Shown piece by piece: positions 47,993 to 60,300 of a stretch of DNA of 64,000 nucleotides. This stretch comes from Valencia hispanica (Eukaryota; Chordata; Actinopteri; Cyprinodontiformes; Valenciidae), in assembly GCA_963556495.2 (NCBI GenBank), contig OY747713.1, positions 5,580,821 to 5,644,820 on the forward strand, given 5' to 3'. Position 1 is the first letter of the stretch; every line of letters begins with the position of its first letter. The translations under genes were made by a program, and so were the position numbers. Under the pieces are notes generated by a model. It searched no databases and was not told the DNA's origin. It saw only the letters and a list, made by a program, of their open reading frames with translations.

Positions 47993-48260
47993 AGATGACT
48001 TACCATAACTATGCAGATGACACTCAGCTTACATTACGATGTCAGGTGACTTTGAACCCATGCAAACGCAAGCAAAGGCATTGAGCAAATCAATGCATGC
48101 ATATGCCATCATTTACTCCAGCTGAACAGAAACAAAACTGAAGTAATTATTTTTGGACCTAAAGAGGAACGATCATGAGTGCTTCAGTTAATACAGCTAG
48201 AAATGACTTTTCAGGCCTGAAATCTGGTGTAGTAATGGTATAAGACCTACATTTCCAGGG
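47993..48260 (+). mobile_element. L2-like reverse transcriptase fragment with YADD box
   Basis: CATAACTATGCAGATGACAC reads HNYADDT, the catalytic box, followed after frameshifts by sequence equivalent to [19 protein letters not shown] short, 5'-truncated, dead piece on the plus strand. Confidence 0.75.
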
Positions 48261-50439
48261 AAGGGGTGGCGTTAATTGAATATTTATCTGTATTTGACAG
48301 CTTTTTTTCAAACGGTGATGGAAGAATCTGAAGGCCATCGGTCATTTTGATAGATTAGTAATCATACCTCTGACCACTTGTCTCCAAATGTGCAGACATT
48401 TTCAATTTTGAGCGCGGAGTAACTGAATCAATCAAAAAAAGATTCTCATGAGAACATCTGAGCATCATCTCAGACCTGGAAACCGTACCCAATGCATCTC
48501 GTTATCTGCAAGCTGACAGCGCGCTGAACAGTTAGGGAGGCATGGAGAGCATCTGTGACTCCACCGGACACAGACTGCTGGTGACAGACCGCTGCAGCCT
48601 GACTGCCGATGCAAAAAGAACGCATGCAGGGGACTTCTCCGTCTGTTGGAGAAACACTTTCCTCTATTGGGGAAGCGTGGAAATCACTAGATATCAATGG
48701 TATAAAACAAATACTACCGTCTCATTTTTAATCTGAGAGAATACAAAACTGGAAAAATATAAAAATTTTAAAACTGCACATTTTTAAATAAATATGAAAC
48801 TCCACAATGTTCTCCTCCTGTTCGTACTTTGTGTTTGATTAGGCCTGTGCTGAGGTTAGCTGGGGCTTTGCGGCACAGAGTCGGAGCCAGAATTCATCCT
48901 CCCCATGGCTACATCATCTGATTATTTCATGCACAGTTCTACATGGTTCGGTTTGTCTGTGAGTGCATGTGTGAAGCATAGCGTGTATGTGCATCTTCAG
49001 AGTGAGTACGTGTCTTTCCAGTGGACAGCTATCTCGGTTGCTGCAGGCAGTCCAGGAAATGCTTTTCCACTCGTCCGTCTAGATGCGACTGTGCGTTTGA
49101 GTGTGTGTAAGGGTGCGAATGTATGTGTGTGGCAACATAGCCGCCAGCCCTATGCCAGCTGGACTCCCCATGAAAGGCTTTTCTTGTGCAGGGGAGAGGG
49201 GGGAGGGGGGTTGGAGTGATGGCCAGAGAGGTGGAGGACAGAGAGGGTCACAGTCTCCTGCCAGCTCACTCTTACGAACTCAACCAGAAGTCATCATCGG
49301 TTTTTAGAGAACCCCTTTGTCCACTCTCCTCCTGCTGCTGCTCCCTGCGTTTGAACCTCTCCATCACTCCCCTCCCTTACACAAACACTCGCCTTTATCT
49401 CGGTTTTCAGCTCCTCTGCAATCATCGTCTTTATCCTGCTGCCCAACCCACCTCACATCCCCTCCTGTTCTCCACTCCAATCGTTTAATTTTATTTTTCC
49501 CTGCCAACAACCTTTTCCACTCTCTGTGCACGCCACCCTGGGCAGATCCAGCTGGCGCCGTGGAAACCAAGCAAGCCATGCACAAGATGTTAAGATGCAC
49601 GCGTTGACGGATGGGGTTCAGGGTGGGGTTGGGGGGGATGGGGCGCAGGTGGTTGTTTGTGCAGAACAGGAGGGAGAAAGTGGAGGGTACATTTCACTCT
49701 TGTCAGCAAAAACACAACAATTTCTTGTTGCATTACAGGAGCACTTACTCCTGAGAGCTCAACATAGATGAGAGAGATGGACAGTATGGAGGTGAGTGAG
49801 AGTCATTTTATTAGACCTCTCAAAATGCCTCCCAGTGCCATCAAACACCCACCTTCAGACCCACTTCTCCTCCCCTAACCATTTTCCATGCTTCATCCTC
49901 ATCAGGCCCCTGTTACTGTGCTCCTGGCTTCTCTGTGGGCTGAGGGGGGGTCGTGACTTGTGATGGCTCCTTGACGGCAGCAGAAATGGCAGATGGCGTG
50001 ATGCTTTCATCCCGCGTGCAACAGAACAGAGAGGAACCGGTAACGGATCTCAGCAGGGATATTAGCAGCATGTGTTAACAGCCAGGTGATAAATGTTACA
50101 TTAATGAGAGCCAGATATCTCTCTGTGTGAAAGTGAAACCAGGACCCCACAGATGGACTTGTTATGGAAAAGTAGGAGATGCATAACCAAAAGCTGAATC
50201 AAAGAAATAACATGTTGGGTTTTGCTCTAAAAGCCTACATCTCACCACTACGCATCCCTGTATAATATATCAGGCCTTTTAGGCCAAGGAATATGATTAA
50301 GACCACTTGTTTATCAGTTCCTGTTAAAAGAAAAATACAAATTTATTCCAATAAACTAGAAAAGCACTCAGACCACAGACCTCAGCCAACTGCATCCATG
50401 CTTCCATGTGAACGTCTCATCTCAGTCGGAAGCCGAATC
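48261..50439. other. Intronic, mostly unique sequence
   Basis: Overlapping plus frames at 48905-49771 lie in C/T- and G-rich simple sequence and show no domain. Confidence 0.4.
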
Positions 50440-50640
50440 ATTATCGGTCTACGTCACTCCCTGCTCTCCTGTGCGTGTAGTCTGCAGAAAGTCTGCATGT
50501 CTTGTACTGTTGGTTGCACAAACCACTTGGATAAAAACAACAAAACGTGCAAGTTCTATACCCTATTTAAGGCAAACAAAAGACGTCTTCGGATACGTGT
50601 AAAAGAAAATACAAAGAGAAAATAATTAAAAGCTTTAAAT
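50440..50640 (+). pseudogene. THAP-domain fragment, copy 2
   Basis: From the ATG at 50497 to the stop at 50623-50625: MSCTVGCTNHLDKNNKTCKF, YTLFKANKRRLRIRVKENTK. It has the first THAP cysteine pair (CTVGC) and the KANKRR region, but not the invariant Trp or CxxH end. The 50 bases before the ATG (CTACGTCACTCCCTGCTCTC, GTAGTCTGCAGAAAG) match those before the copy at 21310, so both derive from one family. Confidence 0.65.
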
Positions 50641-51919
50641 AACAATTCCCACATCATTTTGGTGGATATTGAAGCAAATAGTTCAGAAAAACCCACCTGA
50701 CCTTGCACTAGCAAAGTGCTTTACCCTGTGACATCATTGTCTTTATACAATATATGATTATGTTTTTGAGATATGGACAATGGTGTGATTTTAAAATACA
50801 AGAAATCCTTGCCTATCCCCGTTTTTCTAAAGCGAATTGTTCTCTAAACTTGTTGAAATTTTAGATGTGTGATTTAAATATATATTTCAATTGGTTTTGT
50901 GGTGAAAAGATGCTTTTGTGAAAGGAATAGGTTTTCAAAACGCAGCTCCAAAGCAAAAACCAACATAATTTCGCTACCTGCTCTGATATGGCAGATATTA
51001 CAGCTTTTAGTTTGACCGAAGCCATATTTCACTCATTTGCAGCATCAACGGCAGCAGATAACCACTCTGACCTTTAAAGCAGCCAATTGTGTTTGTCCAA
51101 GGGTCAATGGTAATGATTTTCTCCCTCATCCGAAGCGTGTCTTCTGTTGAGGTAATTGGCTCGATACATTCATTGTGCCCGACCTCGGAAAAAGCACCAT
51201 TCTAAAAACAATGTTGCGTCTCAGAAGTTGAAGCGGTAGAATGGGGGTAAAAAAGGTCCAACAATTTCTGCTAGTGGTCATTCATAGTGCCAGAAATAAA
51301 GACAGGACACACATGATTCAATGCTGAAACCATAGGTGATATCTAGAATCCATCTGACTCACATGGTTGAAGTCTCCTTGCTTGTTCTTTCAATTTTAAA
51401 AAGGTTTAATAATGTTTTTTTTAAATAAACTTTATGAATTAATGGTTATATTTTTAGGCTGTTTAACTGTACCATAGCTGCAGTTAAGTTGCTGGTTGGA
51501 ACAAAAATAATCTGAATTAGTTTGTCTGGATGATTGATAATAGAAGGCTAACCAGAAGGTTCTGGTGTCCGTTTAGGTGTCTAACTGCAATCTTAAATGT
51601 AATCCCAGTGAAAGCATTTCTGGATTGAATGAAAATCAGATGAGTTGTGCCACATAGCCAGATGGCAACAAGTCACCACTACGCCCTCAGGGTGTCCAAG
51701 ACATTTTGGGTCATTTGGGATATGGATTTTATTCAAAATGAGAACTTGACAGAATCAAATTCCTTTTTTCAGTCCTTTAACTTTCTTTGACATATCTACT
51801 GTACATCAGAGCTGTCCAAAACCTAGCCACAATCCACAAAAATCATATATTTAAAAAGAATTAAAAATGTAAAAAACATTTACCTCCCATATTTTAGTTT
51901 TTTTTCTGCTCATCAATAA
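50641..51919. other. Intronic stretch without features
   Basis: No gene or classified repeat seen. Confidence 0.4.
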
Positions 51920-52400
51920 TCCTCAAGACACAGTTGGTTCAGAACTCTGTTGCCCGCATCATTACCAAAACCCTCATGTTTAATCATGTCATCCCTATCC
52001 CTTAACAACTCCACTGGTTCCCTGTGAAGCAGCATATTGAATTTAAAGTCCTTCTTTTCACCTTCAAAGCCATTCACAACCTTTCCCCCCCATATCTATC
52101 TAACCTCATCTGCATAGTTTCTCCTGTCTGCTCCCTCAGATCTTCATCCTCCATCCAACTTACTGTCCCGTCTTTCCATCTTAGCGCCATGGGGAGCAGA
52201 GCTTTCAGGTGCTCTGCTCCCCAACTCTGAAATTCTTCTGGGTTTTGTGAGAGTTCTTTTGATGACGTTTTAACTTGCTTTGTTATTTTCTCTGTTGCTT
52301 ATTCTTGTAAAGTGTCCTTGTGTGTCTTGAAAGGCAACATTTATTATTAATATTATACTACTACTACTAATACTATTACTACTAATAATAATAATAAAGT
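51920..52400 (+). mobile_element. LINE (L2/CR1-like) 3' end
   Basis: The C-terminal pol sequence is recognisable: VQNSVARIITKT before a break, then LHWFPVKQHIEFKVLLFTFK, AIHNLSPPYLSNLI, and MGSRAFRCSAPQLWN-like. A short 3' UTR follows with an A/C-T trinucleotide tail (ATT/ACT units, 52340-52397). Confidence 0.8.
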
Positions 52401-53544
52401 AAATGCACAAACCTATAAATAGTCTGCTTTCTGTAGAAAAGGGATCTGTAAATCATGGCAGATTTTTCTTGCTTCATTAAGTCAAGTTGTCTTTTGAGTG
52501 AAAGTCACCATATGTCTTTCTCAAGGGGCCTTGTCTTGGTAAACATTTAATCCCAGTTTTGATCAAAAACTATATCTGCCTTAACTGCATGGTGCACTAC
52601 ATGAGCGGTGGTCCAGGGGATCTTCTGGTTAGTTATGTAAATAAAATCTATGAAATAGAGAAAATACCAAAGTGTTGCTTGATAGCTGTATGGTTGCTCT
52701 GCAGTGATTAACTGAACACAAAGAGGGAAATGAATAGAAGTGATGTCCAAGAAACATGCTCTCTTTGTGCCTTTTATTGGTTTAACGGTTGGCATGTATT
52801 TTAATTACTCAGTCACGTGATGCTGAATGAGTCTCTCAGCCTTATGCTGTCAATCCTTTGGAAAGGTGAAACAAATGATGCGTTCTCACTGTGACTCACT
52901 ACCAGTGGCAGACCGGCCATCTGGAGTGTTGGGAATTCGCCTGAGCCAATGCAGAAAATAAATAAATAAATAAATTAAAATTATGAATATGATTCAGGAC
53001 AGCGAGACGGTCCCCAACATTCAGAGAGATCATTACTGCAGCTCAAATTTCCAAGCTTAGAAAACCAGAAACAAGGAACTTTTCACCTCCAGCAATGCAG
53101 CAAGAACCAGAAATCCTGCTTGGAATCACAAGTTCCTGGATGGTTATTTAGACCAATTAGGCTCTTATTGATCTTACAAATATAAATTCAGCTGAATATA
53201 TCAGCACCACATGCAGCACTAGAGTTAACATCGGCTATGGATTATATATATTAGTATACAGAACACTAGGTCAAAAAAACAAAATTAAATGTTTAAGTCA
53301 AAGCATCCAGAATCAGAAAATATCGGTATTGGCAGATATTTAAATCTGGATAGGAGGATCGATTTGGAATCCAAAAACACAAGATCAGAGAATTCATCAG
53401 AAAAAGAACGGAGAACAGGATTATCTTAATTTTTTTCTTGGTTTGCCTAGCTGTACATGGACACAATATGTACAAATATGAAAAATCTTTCAGCTGCTAA
53501 GCAAACATTGAATGTTCGCTCACGTTAGACGGCAGTAATCAAAC

Positions 53545-53625
53545 GTCTTCACAGCCTCTAAGTTGCTTTAATGAGCTGCTGTGATTCTTCATTTCATCTC
53601 ATTACATGCAATTAAAAGCTACTGT
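53545..53625 (+). repeat. Local duplicate A
   Basis: CTCTAAGTTGCTTTAATGAG, CTGCTGTGATTCTTCATTTC, ATCTCATTACATGCAATTA aligns with 54060-54135 without obvious transposon character. See the partner entry. Confidence 0.45.
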
Positions 53626-54059
53626 GCAGTTGTCTGGAAGAATCAGAGCTTGACTAACACAGGTTTATTCATTATTAAGTAGTTATTTAAAAATGTTAGT
53701 TTTGTTCGTTATTCAGTTTAAACTTTCAAAATCCGATGACAGTGAAGCGCTTTCCTCAAACATGGTTCACAGGATAACATTTGCCGACATGAGATGTCAG
53801 TCAGCTGTGTACCAAAATGAGGAGGATATCCCCTGGCTGTTAAGCTTCTTTTTTGTTGTAAAAACCACAACCATGATGTAGGAGCATTGTATTGTGATCT
53901 TCATGCATGCATGCAAAAAGAAAACCTTTAGAGACTAAAAAACTGTACCAACTTATTCTAACCTTTTGCATCCACCAGCAGATAGACAGAATATCTAATC
54001 TTTCTGCAGCAAAATAAACGAAACGTTTAATTTTTGACGTTCAACAGCAATAAATGAAG

Positions 54060-54135
54060 GTTTTTCCAGTCCCTAAGCTGCTTTGATGAGCTGTGGTGAG
54101 CCATTATTTTATCTCTTTACCTGTGATTAACCGTA
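54060..54135 (+). repeat. Local duplicate B
   Basis: GTCCCTAAGCTGCTTTGATG, AGCTGTGGTGAGCCATTATT, TTATCTCTTTACCTGTGATT: diverged direct copy of 53545-53625 about 510 bases away. Confidence 0.45.
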
Positions 54136-55606
54136 GTGCGAGAAGGCAGTTTATTAGTTCATCTGCCAAAGGAAATCTTTTCAGAGACGTCTGTATACAG
54201 ATACATGCCACAACATTGACTTCCGCACAAATCAAGTTATTCTTACAGCAGTTCCTTTCATCATCTTCACTCACATTCTGCAAAGTGTTGGGTCAGCCCA
54301 CCGCCTCTGGTACTCACCTTCTTTAACAGAGTTCACTTTATACCCATTCTACTTGCTGGAACACAAGCAGGCCTTGAAACACAGACGACACATTCAGCAC
54401 AGAGAAGGATGAATCACAAAACTCGGCCTTGATCTCAGATACGAAAAGATGAAAAAAATGTTTCCGTAAGGCCCTAAAAGTGTTCAGAGAGCCTGTGTAT
54501 GGACTGAGCGGGGGTTTTACATGTGTCTGAAAGGGATTTGGTTGCGATGTGCTGGAAGAGGAAAGCATTGACTCCTTGATACTCTGAGTCGGTCACAATG
54601 CTCTGCTTCCAGCGAGAACAGGAGCGGCTAAGCCACTTCCGAACCTCCCACACATCCAGCGCACCGCCCGGCTGAAAGGGATCTTTGTTTTCTTACAAAA
54701 AAACAACTCAAATCTACGGCTCAGATTTCCCACGGATTTTCTATATGTAGCTTCCTCGCTGTCATTTGGTTAAAGAGAATATGTTAGTTTTAATCACATC
54801 TTGTTGTGAAGCTCAATATAGTGATAATCCATCTAATTCCTCTAACAAAGAAACACATTTTCACCAATCAAGGGAGCTGCTGTTGACTGCAACGCTGGAA
54901 ACACTTCAACAATAAACCGACCCAACTTTTGATGCCATCTTCATGGACATGCATTGAGAACTTCAGCTTGTTGTCGTGTTTGTGCATTTTCATGTTTAAG
55001 ATCAGCTTATGAAAAGAAATCCCGATCAAGACATCAACGGCCAAACCCCAAGAGAAAAATCAACCCTGCTTCCAGTAACATCATGTGATAGAAAGGGGAG
55101 GAAAAGATGAAAAACTTTAGGAAAGTGTTAGTAAAAATAATTGTTGCTGCATAGAAAGGAGAGAGGATGAAATAAAAAGGGTGAGAAAGAAATGCAAACC
55201 TCTGCAAACTGGCTCACACCAACTTGAACCCTTTGGAAAAATGTAGAAATCCTGAAACAATCCCACAGCGGCGTGTCCACCGCAGGGCCAAGGCAGTCCG
55301 ATAAGGGCTTTGTACACTACCCTTCGCTTTTAATCACCTCCAGCAAAGATTCAGTGTCCTGGCTACAGGATGGCTGCACACATTTTCCCTTCAGTAGATT
55401 GGTTTCGGTTTGAAGTTCTAAATATTGGCCCTTATCGTGCCATGTGGCCCTGCTGTGGGGAAATAGCCGATCAAAAGCCTCCACCAGACCCCGCCGACAG
55501 CGACCAGCAAACTGAGATCAGCAACCCCACAGCGGTCAAATCAGCTCTGATCCCAGCAAGAGTGAGTTTCCAAAAAATGTCATCTGCATGCACATGTTCA
55601 GTTGTA

Positions 55607-55609
<3 letters not shown>

Positions 55610-55643
<34 letters not shown>

Positions 55644-55646
55644 GTG
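55610..55646 (+). repeat. (GT)n microsatellite
   Basis: GT repeat close to the nectin Ig3 exon. Confidence 0.95.
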
Positions 55647-55749
55647 GACTAGTAGGGCTTTCAAACATTCATCTGGATCAAAGTACGCTGAAGGTGGCGC
55701 TTGGATTTTATGCCGTCTTTGTGTTTTGGGTCGCTTCATTCTGACTCAC

Positions 55750-55898
55750 CGATGACAAAGGTGGTGAGTGCTTTCCTGCTGGTCCCGTGATTGTTCTTCA
55801 CTTCACAGGTGAAGGTGGTGTTGACGGCGTCGTCCACCTTCCTCACCGTCAGCTTGTTGTGCTCCACCACCACCGTGTCCGGCAGGGAACCCGAAGCC
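55750..55898 (-). CDS. nectin2: Nectin-2-like: second half of Ig domain 3
   Basis: 149-base exon, entered in phase 2 after acceptor CCCTTGCAG and left in phase 1 at donor ATCG/GTGAGT. It encodes (T)ASGSLPDTVVVEHNKLTV, RKVDDAVNTTFTCEVKNNHG, TSRKALTTFVI(G). The Cys of TFTCEV pairs with the one in the preceding exon. The phrase VDxxxNTTFxCxVxNxxG is close to nectin-2 and PVR, which supports the paralogue call; NTT is an N-glycosylation site. The split of the third Ig domain over two exons, and the phases, are as in other nectin genes. Confidence 0.93.
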
Positions 55899-56016
55899 CT
55901 GCAAGGGATGAAAAAGGAAGATGAAACTAGGTTAGGAAGAGGAGAGAGACGCCCCTCATCCATCTATTGTAACAATGCCATAATTAGAAATGTGGAGAGC
56001 AGAGTGTGCTGCTTAC
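55899..56016 (-). other. nectin2: 118-bp intron
   Basis: Donor ACAAC/GTAAGC and acceptor CCCTTGCAG; phase 2. Confidence 0.9.
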
Positions 56017-56131
56017 GTTGTCCAGGTGATATTGGGCTTAGGGTTGCCTGTGGCCTGGCAGAACAGCACCGCATCAGAGCGACCCACGTACCAGTTGTGG
56101 TCGTAACCCTCGATGTTGACAGTCGGAGGGT
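56017..56131 (-). CDS. nectin2: Nectin-2-like: first half of Ig domain 3
   Basis: 115-base exon between acceptor TTGCTTCCAG and donor ACAAC/GTAAGC, phases 1 and 2. It encodes (E)YPPTVNIEGYDHNWYVGRS, DAVLFCQATGNPKPNITWT(T). The PP-V-I-GYD-NWY-GR-DA-L-C pattern is the hallmark start of nectin Ig3 (YPPSV-ISGYDDNWYLGRTD type in nectin-2). NIT is a glycosylation site. Confidence 0.94.
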
Positions 56132-56334
56132 CTGGAAGCAAAAGTTCTTGATAATTACCATGAATAAGTCGATTTTTCAGTCCTGTTAATGGAAAGATGA
56201 ATTTGTTGAACAGCATAATAGGGTTTAACTTTGTAGAAGACTGGTCTAGTTTTTATAATGGTAAGATATGCATATTTCTGGTGTTTTAAAGATTTCTGTT
56301 TTGTCAGAGGAAAAGTTTTAATTCCTTTGCAGAA

Positions 56335-56820
56335 AAGCAGCCAAGAGGACCATGGTAACTCTGGGGGAGCTGCAAAGTTCCACAACTCGGGTGGGAGCAT
56401 GTCCAGAGCAATTATAAGCCTGTATGGAAAAGTTGCAAAACTGAGCCTACATGCCAAACTCTTCTCTGTGAACACACCACCCCATGATAAAACATGGTGG
56501 TGGTAGCATCATGCTGTGGAGGTACTTCCAGCAGAACAATGACGCAAAATATACAGCCTGAGCAAAATTGAAATGGTGTAGATCAAAGCATATTCATCTG
56601 CTGGTGCAGTACATCCATCTGACAGTTTGTGGCGGGACTTCTCACAGATGTTTTCCATCTAATCCAACTAAGCTTGCACTGTTCTGCAAAGAGGAATGGG
56701 CAAAAAATTCAGTCTCTACATCTAATTAGCTGGTAAAGTTATTCCTCTGTAACTGCAGCAATAGGTGGTTCATGGGGGATGAATAAAAATGCATGCAACA
56801 CTTTCCAGAGTTTTGTTTCA
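56335..56820 (+). mobile_element. Tc1-like transposon relic, plus
   Basis: Ordered pieces of a Tc1 transposase gene with deletions: CAGCCAAGAGGACCATGGTA, ACTCTGGGGGAGCTGCAAAG, AAAACATGGTGGTGGTAGCA (KTWWW/KHGGGS region), TTCCAGCAGAACAATGACGC (QQ-ND, second catalytic Asp region), TTCTGCAAAGAGGAATGGGC (FCKEEWA). Same family as the relics at 31 and 34 kb but opposite strand. Confidence 0.75.
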
Positions 56821-57879
56821 AAATAAAATAAAAAAACATAAAAATCACACACCAGTTCAGTTCACAGTTGCGTACTATTTTGTTTTAGTGTGTGATGAAA
56901 CACCTTGAGGTTCGTGACTAACGTGTGTGGTGAGGGTCAAGTGTGGAGGAAATGAGACATCAGAATGTGTCGTTGATATGTGTCTGCATGTTGAATCAGC
57001 CAGCTACAGTAAAACCACCCTCAGACAGCCGAGGTGCACTCTGCAGCTGCAGCTTCTCAACATCTCAACCTTTCATTAAAAATTAAAGATAAGAAGGAAA
57101 ATTAGTCAAACATTAAATCAAATTGAGCTTTGGGACATTCTGACCTTCTCTTTCTTGCAACCATGCACTCTTTTTATATGCATGGTAGCATTCTGTACAT
57201 ATACAGCACATCTTTCCTAATATCACCAATGTGCCACGTATATGTATGCTGCTCAGCCCCTAACATCCTACTAAAGATGACCTGGAAACTTATTGGAAAG
57301 CATTTCTTTCCTATGTAGCTGCATGAAGGCATTATTTCTATATTCAGTTATTGTTTATATGTATTCTGTGCCATTGCTGCCAAAAGCCTGATAGGAAGTT
57401 TGAATGTCATGCATGTTTCTCTGTGAATGTTTTGATGAAAAAAAAACATTGTTTTTGCAACTCAAGGTCAAACGTAAAAGCTGACTAGGCAGAAAGAAAT
57501 CTTTTGAAATCAACCTAAACCAGAGTAATATATTTTTTTTAGAAATGTTTTCATTGTAATAGTTTCAACAAGGTTAGTTTGTGTCTGTTTTCTGAAACAC
57601 AAGCTTCTAAAAGAGCCTAATAGAACCAGAAGATTGAACATTTTCTCAAATCATTTTGCACAAGCAGCGTCTTAATGGCTTTTACTAAGGCCTGTGTCCT
57701 ATAATTTATGATTCGAGGTTGAAATTTGTGCTTATTTCTTCTGTTGATACAATGAAAAAAAAATCCCCTGCAACCAAAATTAGACTTAAACTGAAAGCTA
57801 CAGCTGAACAAGGCAAATGTCTAAAGATGAGAGAAAGATTGACCTGATTGGCCAAAATCACAAGATTGTGGATTTAGGA

Positions 57880-58300
57880 GTCCTTAAGACTCTGTAATCA
57901 ACCCAAGCATGGTGGTGATAGCATTATGCTGAGGGTCTGTTTTGCTCCTTGTGGTACTGGTGCATTGCACAGTGCAGAAAAAGGAGGAGTGCACCAAATT
58001 CCTTAATTTCACCTTAAATCAGTTGCTTTTTGAAACATGGACACAAACGATCCCAAAACACCACAAAACTGGCTTTGGAATAGATAAATCAAGCTAACAC
58101 GAAACATTTGAATTCACTTCCCAAACATCTGACTCTAATTTTATTATAAATGCCCCCTAGAAAACCGACAGTTTAAAATGAACTATACCAGTTGTTTCAA
58201 GAAGATAGTCCAAATGGTCAGCCTGATTGATCCCAGAAACTAGTTTTCAGGACTATTTGGATAAGAGCATTTAGCAAAACTGTAAAACTTATGCACCCAG
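57880..58300 (+). mobile_element. Second Tc1-type relic
   Basis: CCCAAGCATGGTGGTGATAG, CATTATGCTGAGGGTCTG, and a DNDPK-like stretch (ACAAACGATCCCAAAACACC) follow the order of a transposase gene from a different Tc1 subfamily. Strongly decayed. Confidence 0.45.
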
Positions 58301-58436
58301 TTCTTGTTTTTAACAAATAATTAAAATACGTCAAAGTATATTTCCATCCTTTCGTGCCTTGGAGACACCTGGTCACCCGTCTGCATGTGTTCTACCTCTG
58401 TGACAGCTCACAACAAGACTGTTTTCTTGTGCTTAC

Positions 58437-58730
58437 ACTCCACTGAAAGCTTCAGAACATCCGTCCACGGCCGGTCCTGGGTCCTCTGGTCGACCAGACA
58501 GGTCACCTCTCTGCCGTTATCCTCCGGCGTCGGGACCAGCCTGTACTCGCTCCGGACCGTCACTGTGCCGTCCGGCCCGTTCGTGGTGGTCGTCGAGTGG
58601 TTGCCACCGACAGAAGCCAGCCACTTGATGCTGGCTGCCGGTTTCCCGTCCGCCGCCACACACTGGGCCACCACTGCCGACTTGCTGCCAGCCTGGACCG
58701 TCACGGTTCTGGCCGAATTCTTGGGCTTGG
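58437..58730 (-). CDS. nectin2: Nectin-2-like: Ig domain 2
   Basis: 294-base exon, phase 1 on both sides, between acceptor GCAACGCCAG and donor GGAGT/GTAAGC. It encodes (A)KPKNSARTVTVQAGSK, SAVVAQCVAADGKPAASIKW, LASVGGNHSTTTTNGPDGTV, TVRSEYRLVPTPEDNGREVT, CLVDQRTQDRPWTDVLKLSV(E). The two Ig cysteines, the AKPKN start, the KWL tryptophan, and GTVTV-S-Y-LVP-DG-VTC are typical of nectin Ig2. GNHS is a glycosylation site. In vertebrates this membrane-proximal C-type domain supports cis-dimerisation. A GC-rich exon in AT-rich surroundings. Long frames on the opposite strand are shadows. Confidence 0.94.
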
Positions 58731-59789
58731 CTGGCGTTGCAGAAAATGGGAAGTTGTGGGATGGAAAGAAGTGTTGAACGAAGGAAAAAGGTAAAGATAT
58801 GATATTGTGAGAAAGAGGCGAGGAGGATGGGAAGAGAGGAGAAAGATGAAAAGGTTATCAGTTTCATGTGTATATTCATGTTAATTTATGTTGGACAATA
58901 ATTTTCATTTTTATCCTAAAATATGCAACTTTTCTTTGTGCAAAATCACAAAAACCAACAAAACAAACTGAAAATGTTGTGGGGTAAAAAAGCACAGAAG
59001 AAAGATCCAAGCTATAAAACTTTATAACCAACTTAAAAAAATGAATTAATAAATTCTAAAAATATTTAAGTTTCATCACAATTTTAAGCCATAAATGTTG
59101 CACAATACCACAAATAATTATTACATTTACTAAAAAAATCAATATTATAGAAAATAAACAGGTAAAAACCATGTAAAACTATATTGCAATAACACTTAAA
59201 ATCCACATTGGCACACTGTACCACTATTACTTCAGAGGGTAGCCTGCTCTGCCCTCATTGGCGCCCCTGTTTTAAAAAGTATGTGAAAATAAATGTGTCT
59301 TTATTGCAGTAAATTAATCTCACAATGGGGAAAAATTTCATGTAAGGAAAAAAAATATTCTACATATACATGTGTGAGACCATTACTGGCACTTCCACTG
59401 TTATTATGTTGCAGATAGCCTTTTGCTATTCAGACAGCACTGGGTTGGATCATACACAGAGGGATCTATGATCGATCCTCTTTGCATAATCTGTTTAGAT
59501 CAGCCAGAGTCCTGAGACTCCTCTCTACATGCTTTTCCGACAGGATTTTGGTCTGAGGGCCGGGACGGTCATGGAAGAGGCTGATTTTTTTTGCCCATGT
59601 TTTTATGTCTTCAATGACTTTCTGAAAGACCCAATGACAGCTGATTTACAGCAGGTCAGATTTCTGTTTAAAATGTACAGGTATTGCAAAAAACTATAAA
59701 GGCCCACATCACTACAGATCCTCCACTTTACTTAATAGAGGGAATTAAGTGCTTTCCCACATAATCACCTTATGTTTTACACTAGACCA

Positions 59790-60300
59790 CGTCATGGTCC
59801 ATTTCATAATCCTTAGCTGTTTGTACTTTTAGTTTCATTGTGTTTGGTTTTGGTTCATTCCTCGTGGTTATTTTTCCATTTTAAATGTATTTCTTGTGTA
59901 TTATTCTTCCTTATTTATGTTTATGCTTACATGTTCTTAAGTTAGTTATGTTCCTTTTTCTCCCTGTTTCTCTCCTTTGTTTATATTTCCACCTGTTCTC
60001 TGCCTGCCAACCTGCTTCCCTTCCCAGCTTTCCCCCTCTCAGGTGTTTCCATTTACCTCCGATTACTCTCTCTCTGGTTCTTCCTGTCATTTTCACCCTC
60101 TCCTCAGTATTTAAGCAGATCTCCTTATATGACAACTCGCTGGTTCTCCATCTTTCTTCCCCCATACATAGTTATGTTTCATTCCTTTCTGTAAGTAACC
60201 TGTGCAACTACAAGATTATCTCCATTTGGGTCCTACCCGTTTCACACCATGAGGGTTTGTACCTGAAAAGCTCAACATTAATCTGGTCCGACTGAACCCA
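59790..60300 (+). repeat. Possible C/T-rich dispersed repeat with promoter-like motif
   Basis: C/T-rich segment with TTTCTCCCTG, CTCAGGTGTTTCCATTTACC and CAGTATTTAAGCAGATCTCC; the order resembles a dispersed fish repeat ending in a TATTTAAG box. Frames inside have no domain. Weak call. Confidence 0.3.

Larger units (their letters stand above)
56132..58436 (-). other. nectin2: 2.3-kb intron with Tc1 relics
   Basis: Phase-1 intron between the Ig2 and Ig3a exons. It holds two Tc1-type relics (56335-56820 and about 57880-58300); the rest, including 56821-57879, shows no feature. Confidence 0.85.

Noticed and set aside
58385..58879. 130-codon plus frame and 120-codon minus frame over the Ig2 exon
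   Set aside because: GC-rich exon shadows in wrong frames; splice phases support only the nectin frame.
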